The translations under genes and the position numbers were made by a program. Shown here piece by piece: positions 27,878 to 36,484 of a stretch of 64,000 nucleotides of DNA (the first letter of the stretch is position 1; each line of letters opens with the position of its first letter). The DNA is from CALBPI01 sp039033995. GTDB taxonomy: Bacteria; Pseudomonadota; Gammaproteobacteria; Steroidobacterales; Woeseiaceae. The stretch lies in assembly GCA_039033995.1 (NCBI GenBank), contig JBCCBP010000001.1:253691-317690 (forward strand), written 5' to 3'. The notes below the pieces were generated by a model. It was not told the origin of the DNA. It saw nothing but the letters and a program-made list of their open reading frames with translations, and did no database searches.

Positions 27878-28518
27878 TGTGCGGTTCCCAGATCAAAGTC
27901 GGCATTTAGGGTGCCGCGTATGCGCTGGTCGTGGGTAACGACCAAAAGCGCCGCGCCCGCGTCGGTGACAGCGCTGTTCAGAAGCTCGATCACCTCCTGT
28001 GCATTGCGGTCGTCAAGCGCCGACGTCGGTTCATCCGCCATCACGATGCTGGGCTTGTGCACAAGTGCCCGCGCAATCGCCGCGCGCTGCGCCTGGCCTT
28101 GGCTGAGCTCAGATGGTTTGTGGTCTGCGACCGCCGCAATATCGAGCCGCTTCAAGAGGTGCTGGTAACGCTCAGGCTCGATCGCACGACGCGACAACTT
28201 GCCCGCAAGGCGCAGGTTGTCGATAACGCTCAAGCCACGCAGCAAACGGAATTGCTGCAGGACGATACCGAGATTGCCGCCACGGAAACGATCCAGTTCG
28301 GTGTCACTGAGCGCAGCGAGTGGTTGCCCCAGCAAAGCAATCTGACCACTGTCGGGTCGCAACAGCCCGGCCAGCAGGTTAAGGAAGCTCGTTTTGCCGC
28401 ATCCGGACGGGCCTATCGCAGCGACGCTTTGCCCTTGCTCCAGTCGGAACGCCTCGATATCGACGATGGGCTTGTCGGTGTAACCGAACCTCAATTGTTC
28501 AACGGTAATGGCAGTCAT
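27874..28518 (-). CDS. ABC transporter ATP-binding protein, LolD/MacB type
   Basis: 214 residues with Walker A GPSGCGKTS (36-44), signature LSQGQAQRAAIARAL and Walker B IVMADEPTSALD followed by the H-loop VVTHD. The sequence is of the lipoprotein/macrolide exporter subclass that pairs with FtsX-like permeases. Stop and permease start overlap as ATGA. The gene starts 61 bases after the MerC-like gene, so all four genes are probably one transcript. Confidence 0.85.
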   Translation of the reverse strand: MTAITVEQLRFGYTDKPIVDIEAFRLEQGQSVAAIGPSGCGKTSFLNLLAGLLRPDSGQIALLGQPLAALSDTELDRFRGGNLGIVLQQFRLLRGLSVIDNLRLAGKLSRRAIEPERYQHLLKRLDIAAVADHKPSELSQGQAQRAAIARALVHKPSIVMADEPTSALDDRNAQEVIELLNSAVTDAGAALLVVTHDQRIRGTLNADFDLGTAQ

Positions 28519-28579
28519 TGTGTTCTGATTTGGTGGTCTTCGCTCGAATCAAGCGCGCGGGCGCAACTACCCGTATAGC

Positions 28580-28969
28580 TTAACGTCTCTTGCGTATCGC
28601 CCGCATCAGATGGGCGCTGGACAATAGCATCGAGCCGAGCACCGTTAACGGAGTTTCGTGAGCCTCAAGAGGCGGGAAAAACGCCGCGGCACCGAGCAGC
28701 GATAAACCTATGACCGCTGCAACCACAAAAAAGTGCCGGCCAGACCAGGCCTGATCGCCAGCAATTGCGTAGACAGTAGCCGGCGCCAGCAATAAGACCA
28801 ACAACTTATGGGCGAGCTCTGACTCGACGAATGGCGCGATGGCGGACAATGAGCCTACCAACGCAGGCAGGGCCAGGCAGTGAGCCAGGCACAGCAGACT
28901 GCCGGCGACAGCATAAACATCGACAGCCGTGTCACCGCGCGTCGTTGACGGGGTTGTCGTTGAGTTCAT
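28580..28969 (-). CDS. MerC-domain membrane protein
   Basis: 129 residues with about four membrane helices and the MerC-type Cys27-Leu-Ala-His30-Cys31 motif in the first helix (LLCLAHCLALP), which in MerC binds mercuric ion. AGGAGG sits 12 bases before the ATG. Stand-alone MerC-domain proteins occur in zinc-regulated loci, and here it is the first gene after a Zur-like operator, so it is more likely a zinc or other metal membrane protein than a mercury transporter; no other mer genes are nearby. Confidence 0.75.
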   Translation of the reverse strand: MNSTTTPSTTRGDTAVDVYAVAGSLLCLAHCLALPALVGSLSAIAPFVESELAHKLLVLLLAPATVYAIAGDQAWSGRHFFVVAAVIGLSLLGAAAFFPPLEAHETPLTVLGSMLLSSAHLMRAIRKRR

Positions 28970-28987
28970 CTGCTAGTCGGCCTCCTA

Positions 28988-29008
28988 AAACGTTATAATA
29001 TAACATTT
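28988..29008. promoter_or_regulatory. Zur-like operator
   Basis: GTTATAATATAAC (28992-29004) is a perfect 6-1-6 palindrome, and the three flanking A-T pairs (28988-28990 with 29006-29008) extend it; only the pair 28991/29005 fails. The known gammaproteobacterial Zur box is a 10-1-10 palindrome with the same TGTTATANTATAACA core. It lies directly before the ribosome site of the MerC-like gene and 205 bases before the TonB receptor gene on the other strand. Confidence 0.75.
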
Positions 29009-29213
29009 ATTGAGTGTGTGCCGTTGTTCCATCGCTGACACGCGCCGATTCGCTGGTTGGTAGTGCCGATCAACGCGACTAGCCTGCTCGTCGTGGAAAT
29101 GTCTCGACTTGTCTCGTTTCGCGGGCTAAGTCACGCGTGCAGCCGCTGGAGTCGTTACACTTGTGCGCCTCAAGTTCGACGGCAAAGAAGAGTAATAAAG
29201 TCATGGTGACAGC

Positions 29214-31259
29214 GTGAAACGGAACTTATTCGCACTGGCAGCAATCGTCGCGCTCGCTCCGCTGGTTAGTCATGCGGCGGATATTCCATCATCTGCTGTG
29301 CGCCAAACGTTTACTCCTGATGCGTTTTCGCGTTTTGCACCGCGAACAGCGCTCGATATGGCACGACAAGTACCCGGATTTCCTATCGAGGAGGGCGATC
29401 AGGAGCGAGGCTTCGGGCAGGCGGATACCAATATTCTGGTCAACGGCCGGCGCATCTCGGGCAAATCGAACGGGCCGGTAGAGGCGTTGTCGCGTATTCC
29501 CGTCGATGCTGTCGTTCGGCTCGATATCGTCGATGGCGCGAGCCTCGATATCGGCGGACTATCCGGGCAAGTGCTCAACGTTGTGACGACCACCGATGCC
29601 GGGATTAGCGGCCGCTACCGATATTCGCCGCAATTCCGCACCGACGACGTGCCGATACGCTGGGCCAATATCGAGTTCGCATTGTCCGGCGGCGGTGATG
29701 GCGACGAGTGGACACTCAGCATCGGCAATGACCAGAATCGGTTTGGGTCCGAGGGGCCTGAGTTTGTCTACGATAGCACTGGCGTTCTAACGGACCTGCG
29801 TCAGGAGCGCGCGGTCGATAAATTCGATCAGCCCGGCATCGCAGGTTCCTTTACCCGTTTGTTTGAAAGTGGCGCTGTTTTGAACGTGACCGGGGAAGTG
29901 AACTGGTTCATGTTCGATTTTATTGAGACGTCGAATCGGCAACCGGTCGGTGCAGCCGCCTCAACCCGTGTACTGACGGAAACCGAAGATGAGTTCAACT
30001 ATGAGCTCGGCGCCGACTACGAGTGGGGTGCGTTTGGCGGTCGCTTGAAGTTGATTGGTTTACATCGCTTCGAGTCCAGCCCGACCGTCGGACAGGTCGA
30101 TTCGTTCGATGCAGAGTTGGCGGTGACAGCCGGTTCCCTGTTTGAGCGCGAAGCGGATGAGGCGGAAACGGTGTTACGCGGTGAGTATACGCACACGGGC
30201 CTCGGTGGTGATTGGCAATGGTCTTTAGAAGGCACGCAGAACTACGTTGATATCGATGCAGCGCTCGCGATCCGCGACGAAAACGGTGTGTTTCAACCTG
30301 CGCTGTTGCCGGGTGCTTCTTCTCGTGTCGAGGAGGATCGTGCGGAGCTCACGGTCAGCTACAGTCGGTCGCTGTCGTCCGCGCTGCAGGTCCAGACTTC
30401 ACTTGGCGTGGAGTATTCGGAGATCAGTCAAAGCGGCGAGCTCGGTCAGACTCGCGATTTCGTCCGGCCGAAAGGTTTCATTTCAGTGAATTGGCGCGCC
30501 ACAGAAGGTACCGACTTTTCGCTGCAGGTGGAGCGTCAGGTCGGGCAGTTAAACTTCTTCGATTTCATTGCCTCGGTTAACGTAAACCAGGATCGCGTCA
30601 ATGTTACCAACGCCGATCTGGTGCCACCGCAAAGCTGGTTGGTCAACTTGCAATTGCAGCAAACACTCGGCGATTTTGGGTCATTAACGTTGAGTGGGTT
30701 TTACGAAGAAATTGAAGATAGCGTTGACCTGATTCCAATCGACGGGGGCGGGCAGGCGCCCGGCAATGTCGATAGCGCCACACGGAACGGCGCGTCGATG
30801 AACCTGACATTCCTCACAGACCCCTGGGGGTGGCGGGGCGCCAGGGTCGATCTTGAGCTGACGTATGTTGATTCCGAAGTGGCCGACCCCCTGTTCGGTA
30901 CGCCGCGCCCGATTTCCGATGACGACTACCTGAACTACGAAGTCGTTATGCGACAGGATTTCCAGCAATCCGATTGGGCCACCGGGCTCGAATTCTTTTA
31001 CAACGAGAACCGACCGCAAGTGCGTCTTGATGAAGTCAGCATTTTTGTGCAGAGCACGGCGTTCATGCGTTGGTTTGTTGAGCACAAGAATGTGTTTGGT
31101 CTCACCATGCGCGGCAGTATTGGCAATCTCCTGGACCGTAGCAATGACTTCTCACGGACGGTATTCAACGATCGTTTGGTTGACGATGTTGCGTTTCGTG
31201 AGGAACGGTTTCGCACCTTCGGACGCATCATTCGGTTCGACGTGGAAGGTAATTTCTAG
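29214..31259 (+). CDS. TonB-dependent receptor-like outer-membrane protein
   Basis: 681 residues with a signal peptide (cleavage near SHA-AD). A plug-like region covers ~45-125 (ALDMARQVPGFPI, NILVNGRRISGKSN, DIVDGASLDIGGLSGQVLNVVT) and the rest is barrel strands ending DVEGNF with the terminal Phe. It starts at GTG 29214, which overlaps the stop of a five-codon reading frame ATG GTG ACA GCG TGA. It is divergent from the zinc-type operon; the Zur-like box is shared upstream, but its distance makes control of this gene uncertain. The ligand is unknown. Confidence 0.8.
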   Translation: MKRNLFALAAIVALAPLVSHAADIPSSAVRQTFTPDAFSRFAPRTALDMARQVPGFPIEEGDQERGFGQADTNILVNGRRISGKSNGPVEALSRIPVDAVVRLDIVDGASLDIGGLSGQVLNVVTTTDAGISGRYRYSPQFRTDDVPIRWANIEFALSGGGDGDEWTLSIGNDQNRFGSEGPEFVYDSTGVLTDLRQERAVDKFDQPGIAGSFTRLFESGAVLNVTGEVNWFMFDFIETSNRQPVGAAASTRVLTETEDEFNYELGADYEWGAFGGRLKLIGLHRFESSPTVGQVDSFDAELAVTAGSLFEREADEAETVLRGEYTHTGLGGDWQWSLEGTQNYVDIDAALAIRDENGVFQPALLPGASSRVEEDRAELTVSYSRSLSSALQVQTSLGVEYSEISQSGELGQTRDFVRPKGFISVNWRATEGTDFSLQVERQVGQLNFFDFIASVNVNQDRVNVTNADLVPPQSWLVNLQLQQTLGDFGSLTLSGFYEEIEDSVDLIPIDGGGQAPGNVDSATRNGASMNLTFLTDPWGWRGARVDLELTYVDSEVADPLFGTPRPISDDDYLNYEVVMRQDFQQSDWATGLEFFYNENRPQVRLDEVSIFVQSTAFMRWFVEHKNVFGLTMRGSIGNLLDRSNDFSRTVFNDRLVDDVAFREERFRTFGRIIRFDVEGNF

Positions 31260-31339
31260 TCCGTCGCCTGAAACGCGTTGTTGCGCTGTGGCTACCGAAC
31301 CCCTAGGCTCGGCGGCACAAGAACAACACGGGAATTTCC

Positions 31340-33268
31340 ATGCGTTGGTACCACGGGTTATTCGCTATCGCTCTGGTTTGTCTGTCGCTCGCGGCGCTCG
31401 CGCAGGAAGATGTCGCGAGCGCGACATCACCAGACCAGTCTGATCAGGTTGATACGCTGCGCTTGGACGCGGAGCTGCGGACTTTCGTCGACGGCATCAT
31501 GGCCACCCATGAGGAGTTGCATGCCGCACCGGGTTATTCGGTGGCGATCGTCGCGAGAGATCGCGTGATCACGGCGAGAGGATACGGTTACGCCGATGTC
31601 GAAGCCGGTTTGCCCGTCGACGGTGAAACAACGCGATTCTACGTAGCGTCGATTTCTAAGACCTTTGTCTGGACGGCCGCTATGCTGCTGGTCGATCGGG
31701 GTCAACTGGCTCTCGATCGCGACGTTAATGACTATTTGAATAGGCTCAGCGTACCGAGCGGCGAGCGATCGTTGACCCTGAACGATCTGATGACGCATCG
31801 GGCCGGATTTGAGGAAAACCTTGACTTGTTTACACCCGAGATTGCGGTGATGCCGATCGTCGAGGCGATGGAAGCCTCACGCCCGGCTCAGGCATTTCCG
31901 CGCGGCGAACGAGCCGCATACTCGAACTGGGGCTCCAATCTCGTTGCATTGATTATTGAGGATGTCACCGGTGAGCCGTTTGAGACATTTCTCTATCGTG
32001 AGTTGCTAACGCCGTTAGGCATGTCAACCACCGTGCTGACCGCTGACAGCCCGAATGCCGAAGACACGACGATCGCTAAGAACTATCGCGTGAAGGCGAC
32101 CGGGCCCGAAGTAGTGCCACAGATCGATCTGGGCGCATTCGCTCCGATTGGTGGGATCACGACGACAGCAGCTGATATGGCGCGCTGGATGCGTTTTCAT
32201 CTCAACCGTGGCGAGCTGGATGGGGTTCGCCTGATGTCGGAATCGACCTATGCACTGATGCGTTCACGCCAATTTGATGAAGTGCCCGGCGGCCCGAGTC
32301 GGGCGCATGGTTTCGCCGACGTACCCTATCGGGCGACAACGCTTTACGGTCACACTGGATCGATCAATGCGTTCTACTCCAATTTTCTCGTGTCACCCGA
32401 GCTCGGTTTTGGTGTGTTCATCTCTCAGAACACCAGCGACTCGTTCGAGCCACTGACCAGCGTGCCGCATAGGGTCTTCGACTATCTACTCGGCCATCGT
32501 TACGGCGCTTTCTCTTTGCGCCCGACACCGCAGGACGGCGACCAGGCGTTGGCTGAGGAAATCGCGGGCGACTACATCACTAACCGGCGTATTTTTGATG
32601 GCTTACTCAAAGTGCTCGCCGTGTTTGATGGTGCGTTACAGGTTAGCGCGCAGGACGGTTATTTGCTGACACCGAATCAGCCTGCGTATGTGCGCATCGA
32701 CGACGATCTCTGGGAAAATCGCGAAGGTTCTCGTCTCGCAGTGGTTAGAGACGCCGATGGCAACGTGCTGCGGTTGCTGGGTGGATACGGCTCGACCCAT
32801 CTCGAGCCAGTCACGTTTTGGACTGATCCCGGCAAGCTCAGACTCGCTTTTCTGTTAACGGTGTTGTTCGCGATCACCACCTGGCTCGGTTTGTGGCGAC
32901 GGCTACGACAACAGCGAGAAGCGACGACAACGGGGCGCGTGTTATCGACGTTGGCCTTGTTGGGCATTGCGCCGTTTATCTGGATGGCCGTGCTGAGTGC
33001 GCGGGTAGCCGATGTTCAGAACCAGAGTTTTGCTGAAATTTTCGCCGACTGGCCACCTACACTAGTGCTTTGGATAGCGACGGCTGCAACGGTTGCGGTC
33101 GTGTTCGCGGTGGCATTGGCCATCGGTTTGCCGTTCGCTTGGCGGCGCGCGCGCTGGAATATCTGGCGACGCCTGCACTACTCGGCTTACGCGTTGTGTT
33201 ATGCGTTTCTTGCCGTGATGTTGATCAATTGGCACGCAGCGCCGCAGGTCCCAGGGATCACGTGGTGA
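31340..33268 (+). CDS. Serine hydrolase (class C beta-lactamase fold) with membrane tail
   Basis: 642 residues. A signal peptide (cleavage near ALA-QE) precedes a beta-lactamase-related domain with SISK (Ser104, Lys107), YSN (194-196) and HTG (338-340), the full catalytic set of esterase EstB/class C-like proteins. A linker domain follows and then four membrane helices from ~510 to the end. Such proteins cleave peptides or esters in the periplasm; the substrate cannot be read from sequence. The gene stands alone, 80 bases after the TonB receptor gene. Confidence 0.85.
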   Translation: MRWYHGLFAIALVCLSLAALAQEDVASATSPDQSDQVDTLRLDAELRTFVDGIMATHEELHAAPGYSVAIVARDRVITARGYGYADVEAGLPVDGETTRFYVASISKTFVWTAAMLLVDRGQLALDRDVNDYLNRLSVPSGERSLTLNDLMTHRAGFEENLDLFTPEIAVMPIVEAMEASRPAQAFPRGERAAYSNWGSNLVALIIEDVTGEPFETFLYRELLTPLGMSTTVLTADSPNAEDTTIAKNYRVKATGPEVVPQIDLGAFAPIGGITTTAADMARWMRFHLNRGELDGVRLMSESTYALMRSRQFDEVPGGPSRAHGFADVPYRATTLYGHTGSINAFYSNFLVSPELGFGVFISQNTSDSFEPLTSVPHRVFDYLLGHRYGAFSLRPTPQDGDQALAEEIAGDYITNRRIFDGLLKVLAVFDGALQVSAQDGYLLTPNQPAYVRIDDDLWENREGSRLAVVRDADGNVLRLLGGYGSTHLEPVTFWTDPGKLRLAFLLTVLFAITTWLGLWRRLRQQREATTTGRVLSTLALLGIAPFIWMAVLSARVADVQNQSFAEIFADWPPTLVLWIATAATVAVVFAVALAIGLPFAWRRARWNIWRRLHYSAYALCYAFLAVMLINWHAAPQVPGITW

Positions 33269-33284
33269 TGACGGCGAGCTATGA

Positions 33285-33749
33285 TCAGTCTGCGCGGATC
33301 AGTTCGATGCCGGCGAACTGGTCTGCACCGTTAACGACGATCGCAGGGCAGGCCCGCTCCTCGATGCCGTTCTCTCCACGATACTCGCAGTATTCAATCG
33401 TGATGCGAATCGTTAGCTCTGCGCAGCTGCCCGGATAGTTCAAGAGCGTCGTTGCACGATCCTTGGCCATGCCCTCGTCGTTCGGCCACTTGTAAACGGC
33501 TTGAAAGGGGATGCTCGTCGTGCCATCCGGCAGCACATAATCAGCATCACCACGAACCGCGAACAGACCGGTGTCGCCGATGTACGCCCAGTCTTTGCGT
33601 TTCGGTGTGCAGTTGCCGGAACCATCGGTTGCTGCCGTGTAGTTCAGGGCAATGCCGTTGTTTTGCTCTGCAGCGGTCGCGCCGACCAGAGATAATACCG
33701 TCAACAGGCCCGCGGTGAGTAAAGTCATTGTGGTCTTATCGTGATGCAT
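33285..33749 (-). CDS. Small exported protein, unknown
   Basis: 154 residues with a signal peptide (MTLLTAGLLTVLSLVGATAA, from a second Met at residue 8). The mature part has four Cys (CTPKRKDW, PGSCAELTI, EYCEYRG, ERACPAI) that could form two disulfides. AAAGGGA precedes the first ATG. I do not recognise a family. It is convergent with the serine hydrolase gene, with 16 bases between them. Confidence 0.6.
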   Translation of the reverse strand: MHHDKTTMTLLTAGLLTVLSLVGATAAEQNNGIALNYTAATDGSGNCTPKRKDWAYIGDTGLFAVRGDADYVLPDGTTSIPFQAVYKWPNDEGMAKDRATTLLNYPGSCAELTIRITIEYCEYRGENGIEERACPAIVVNGADQFAGIELIRAD

Positions 33750-33834
33750 GGGCGGTTTCCCTTTCTCGTTTTTGTTGCAGGCGTTCTGCCGTCAATGATG
33801 CCTTTGTCTCATTCGTACCGATCCGATCGCGCTG

Positions 33835-34287
33835 CTAGCTACCACGTTGCTGCGCCAGCCAGCGATCCAGCGCGTTGGCGAACTGCTGCTTCTCGCGTTG
33901 ACCCAGCGCGGACGGTCCGCCCGTTTGTACGCCACTGGCGCGCATGGTGTCGAGAAAGTCCCGCATGTTGAGCCGCTCGCGGATGTTGTTCTCATCGAAC
34001 GTGTCTCCACGCGGGCTGATCGCGATGCCGCGCTTCGCGATGACTTCAGCAGCCAGTGGAATGTCATTGGTGATCACGAGATCACCCGCCTGCATACGTT
34101 GCACGATCTCGTTATCGGCAACATCGAAACCTGCCGGCACCTGAACACTGCGAATGTTCGGTGCCGGCGGTATGCGTATCGGCTGATTGGCGACGAATGT
34201 CAGATCCACGCCCGTGCGTTTCGCCGCTCGACACAGGATCTCGCGGACCACGACCGGGCAGGCATCGGCGTCGACCCAGATACTCAT
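33835..34287 (-). CDS. YaiI/YqxD family protein (UPF0178, DUF188)
   Basis: 150 residues, the usual family length, starting MSIWVDADACPV, with VANQPIRIP, DLVITNDIPLA, GDTFDENNIRERL and the closing ALDRWLAQQ. The conserved Asp-rich N-terminus and TNDIPLA motif suggest a PIN-like nuclease fold; no activity is firmly established. ATG 34287 overlaps the stop of the LysR gene as ATGA, so it is co-transcribed with the regulator; the longer upstream frame is antisense noise within that gene. Confidence 0.9.
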   Translation of the reverse strand: MSIWVDADACPVVVREILCRAAKRTGVDLTFVANQPIRIPPAPNIRSVQVPAGFDVADNEIVQRMQAGDLVITNDIPLAAEVIAKRGIAISPRGDTFDENNIRERLNMRDFLDTMRASGVQTGGPSALGQREKQQFANALDRWLAQQRGS

Positions 34288-35162
34288 GCTGCGAGCGCCG
34301 TGCCGGTGATCAGCGGCTGTTGTTGTCGTAGTTTGGCGATCAAAAATTGCATCAGATGCCGGATGCGCGGCGTACGCTTCAAGTCCGGGTGGGTCAGCAC
34401 CCACAAATCGCGCGCTGCCTCCGGTTCTGTGCCAGGGATGCGCATCAGCGCCGGGTCCGTGTCTGCCATGTAGCACGCCGTGCGGATCATGCCGTGACCG
34501 GCGGCGGCGGCGCGCTGCAACACGATCAAGTCATCAACCTGCATTGCGATCGGCGCCTCCGGGTAGGGCGATCGGGCGATCCAGTCAGTAAATCGGTGAC
34601 CGCCGGTATAGCGCAGCCAACGACGGTCGGCGGGTGCGGTCTGCTTCAGATAATCTGGTGCGCAGTAGCCACAAACGGCATAGGGGAACAGTCGCTGCCC
34701 CACGAGGTGGTCGCCGGGTTCGGCGCTGCCACGCACCACGACGTCCGCTTCCGAGCGATCGAGGTCAGCAAAACCGAGCGACGTATCGATTTGCAATTGA
34801 ATGTACGGGTATTGACGGCTGAATTCTGCGATGGCGTCCAACAACAGCGTCTGGGCGATCATCGTGGGCAATGACAACCGGATTGGTCCTGCCAATTCGG
34901 TGACACTGGCGCGCCGCTGGCGCTCCGTCGTGAGTAGGATGGTCTCGATCTGTTCAGCGGCTGCCACCATCAACTTCCCGGCTTCCGTCGCCTGGTAGCC
35001 GCCCGTTACCCGCTCGAAAGGCTGCATGCCATTGCGGTTTGGCAGTTGCGCGAGCCGTCGGGATACCGTGGCGTGATTCACGCCAAGCGCTTTGGCGGCC
35101 CCACGAACCGATCCCGTGCGGTGCACGGCCAGAATCAGTCTATAGTCGTCCCAATGTTTCAT
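34284..35162 (-). CDS. LysR-family transcriptional regulator
   Basis: 292 residues. The winged helix-turn-helix is residues ~1-60 (HRTGSVRGAAKALGVNHATVSRRLAQL), followed by a substrate-binding domain with VRGSAEPGDHLVGQRL and AAAAGHGMIRTA. It lies divergent to a lipoprotein gene at 35256, the usual LysR target arrangement. ATG 35162 directly follows a perfect inverted repeat, so the repressor-activator probably controls its own gene. A TTG at 35192 would extend it by ten residues into the repeat and is less likely. Confidence 0.88.
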   Translation of the reverse strand: MKHWDDYRLILAVHRTGSVRGAAKALGVNHATVSRRLAQLPNRNGMQPFERVTGGYQATEAGKLMVAAAEQIETILLTTERQRRASVTELAGPIRLSLPTMIAQTLLLDAIAEFSRQYPYIQLQIDTSLGFADLDRSEADVVVRGSAEPGDHLVGQRLFPYAVCGYCAPDYLKQTAPADRRWLRYTGGHRFTDWIARSPYPEAPIAMQVDDLIVLQRAAAAGHGMIRTACYMADTDPALMRIPGTEPEAARDLWVLTHPDLKRTPRIRHLMQFLIAKLRQQQPLITGTALAA

Positions 35163-35226
35163 TGGTGCGTTATCGCACCAATATGTCGTCAAATCAATCC
35201 AATTATTTCAATGACCGGTGCGTTAT
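35161..35226. promoter_or_regulatory. Probable LysR operator region
   Basis: ATTGGTGCG and CGCACCAAT form a perfect 9-bp inverted repeat around TTAT (35161-35182), and GGTGCGTTAT from its left arm recurs in the same orientation at 35217-35226. A full site plus a second half-site between divergent genes is the standard LysR layout. Confidence 0.65.
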
Positions 35227-35255
35227 TGTCATTAATCCACGGTTTGGAGTGAATC

Positions 35256-36011
35256 ATGATGCGTACGATAATGACTGTTCTAGGGCTGTTCGGCCTATTG
35301 TTTTTCGGGGGATGCGCACAGCAGCCCAAAGCGAATACCCGGTCTGAGCCCGTAGTGATTAGCGCTGACAAAGGTGCGCTGCTCTCGGTCATTTCTCTGA
35401 CGCCGCGTGCCGGGCAAGCGGCCAGCGATGTGCGACAAGCGTACTTTGATGCCGCGTTTCCGCGCGCCCGCGAAAACGGCATGCGGGTGCTCGGAGCGCT
35501 GCCGGTCACTGCGATCGGTGTCGGTGAGTTTGCGCCGCAAGTCGTCAGCTTTTATGCGTGGCCCGATCTCGCCGCCGAACAGCGTTTCTCGACCCATCCA
35601 GACTGGCCAGCGGTCAAGGCAACGCGCCCGCTAGGTTGGGAAGCACTGCGTATTCACGACGTCGTACTCGAGCGTGACCTTGAGCTGACATTCAGACCAG
35701 ACAAGACGTACACGATGGCCAGTGCCTGGATCGATCCAGCGCATCCGGACGCGTACGGCACGTATTTGCGCAACATCGAAACCGGTGTCGCCGATATCGG
35801 TGGGCGATTCATCTATCAGATGGTCAATCCGTCACTGTCCTCGCTGCGGGGTGATAGCGCGCCGCATCGTGTCACATTCGTCGAGTGGGATACGGCGGAC
35901 GGCTTACAGCGATTTCGCGAATCAGAGACGTTGAAAACCCATGGCCACCTGCTCAACCAGGGCACACAGCGATTTGAGTTGTTGGTGCTGGCTAATCATC
36001 GTCTGAATTAG
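35256..36011 (+). CDS. Lipoprotein with two dimeric-alpha-beta-barrel-like halves
   Basis: 251 residues; lipobox FFGGC (Cys20). The body looks like two repeats of a DUF1330/ABM-type fold: SVISLTPRAGQAASDVRQAYFD to FYAWPDLAAEQRFSTHPDW, and SAWIDPAHPDAYGTYLRNIE to FVEWDTADGLQRFRESETL. GGAG precedes the ATG. It is divergent from, and probably controlled by, the LysR gene at 34284. The 3' end overlaps the convergent gene at 35992 by 20 bases. Function unknown. Confidence 0.6.
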   Translation: MMRTIMTVLGLFGLLFFGGCAQQPKANTRSEPVVISADKGALLSVISLTPRAGQAASDVRQAYFDAAFPRARENGMRVLGALPVTAIGVGEFAPQVVSFYAWPDLAAEQRFSTHPDWPAVKATRPLGWEALRIHDVVLERDLELTFRPDKTYTMASAWIDPAHPDAYGTYLRNIETGVADIGGRFIYQMVNPSLSSLRGDSAPHRVTFVEWDTADGLQRFRESETLKTHGHLLNQGTQRFELLVLANHRLN

Positions 36012-36483
36012 CCGGCAACGGTGCTGCGTTATAGATGACTTTCCAGATAGTCAGCGAGTCGTCCGAGTGGCGTTTGAAGACGATGAGGTTATGGGTGGCA
36101 AACCGATAAGGGGGCGCGTCATCCTGCGATGCGACCTCGCCGATGACCCCGCCTTCCGCAATAACGACATCGGCTGTGATATCGAGATGCCGCAGCTCAT
36201 GCCTGATCGTCAGCCCCGTGTTGCCGGCGAACGCGGTCAGGTGGGCGCGCAGCGCTTCGGTGCCGCGCACCGCGGGCGCATCGGGTGCGAGCAACACGAT
36301 ATCGTCGCTGTAAAGCGCCAGCTGCGATGCCACGGGCAATGTCTGATCGTCAAGGGCCGCAAGGATCGTCAGCACTTGTTCTCGGAGATCATCGCTAGCC
36401 AGCGTCTCGTTACCTGGCATAAAAAACAGTGCGACTACGCAGACAATCCGGACGAGTCGCCAACGCGGTAACTTGCAGCACAT
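35992..36483 (-). CDS. Secreted SnoaL/NTF2-like protein (DUF4440 type)
   Basis: 163 residues with an N-terminal hydrophobic signal (LVRIVCVVALFFMPG) and an NTF2-like domain: LASDDLREQVLTILAAL, YSDDIVLLAPDAPAVRGTEALRAHLTAF, and the closing strand DSLTIWKVIYNAAPLP. ATG 36483 comes one base after the stop of the esterase gene upstream, with GAGGGCGAA as ribosome site, so it is the third gene of an esterase-esterase-NTF2 operon. The longer frame back to 36654 lies inside the esterase and is discarded. Ligand unknown. Confidence 0.7.
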   Translation of the reverse strand: MCCKLPRWRLVRIVCVVALFFMPGNETLASDDLREQVLTILAALDDQTLPVASQLALYSDDIVLLAPDAPAVRGTEALRAHLTAFAGNTGLTIRHELRHLDITADVVIAEGGVIGEVASQDDAPPYRFATHNLIVFKRHSDDSLTIWKVIYNAAPLPANSDDD

Positions 36484-36484
36484 G

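Noticed and set aside
34287..34476. Longer N-terminus for the YaiI-like protein
   Set aside because: The extension lies wholly inside the LysR gene and has no family match; the protein starts at MSIWVDADACPV.
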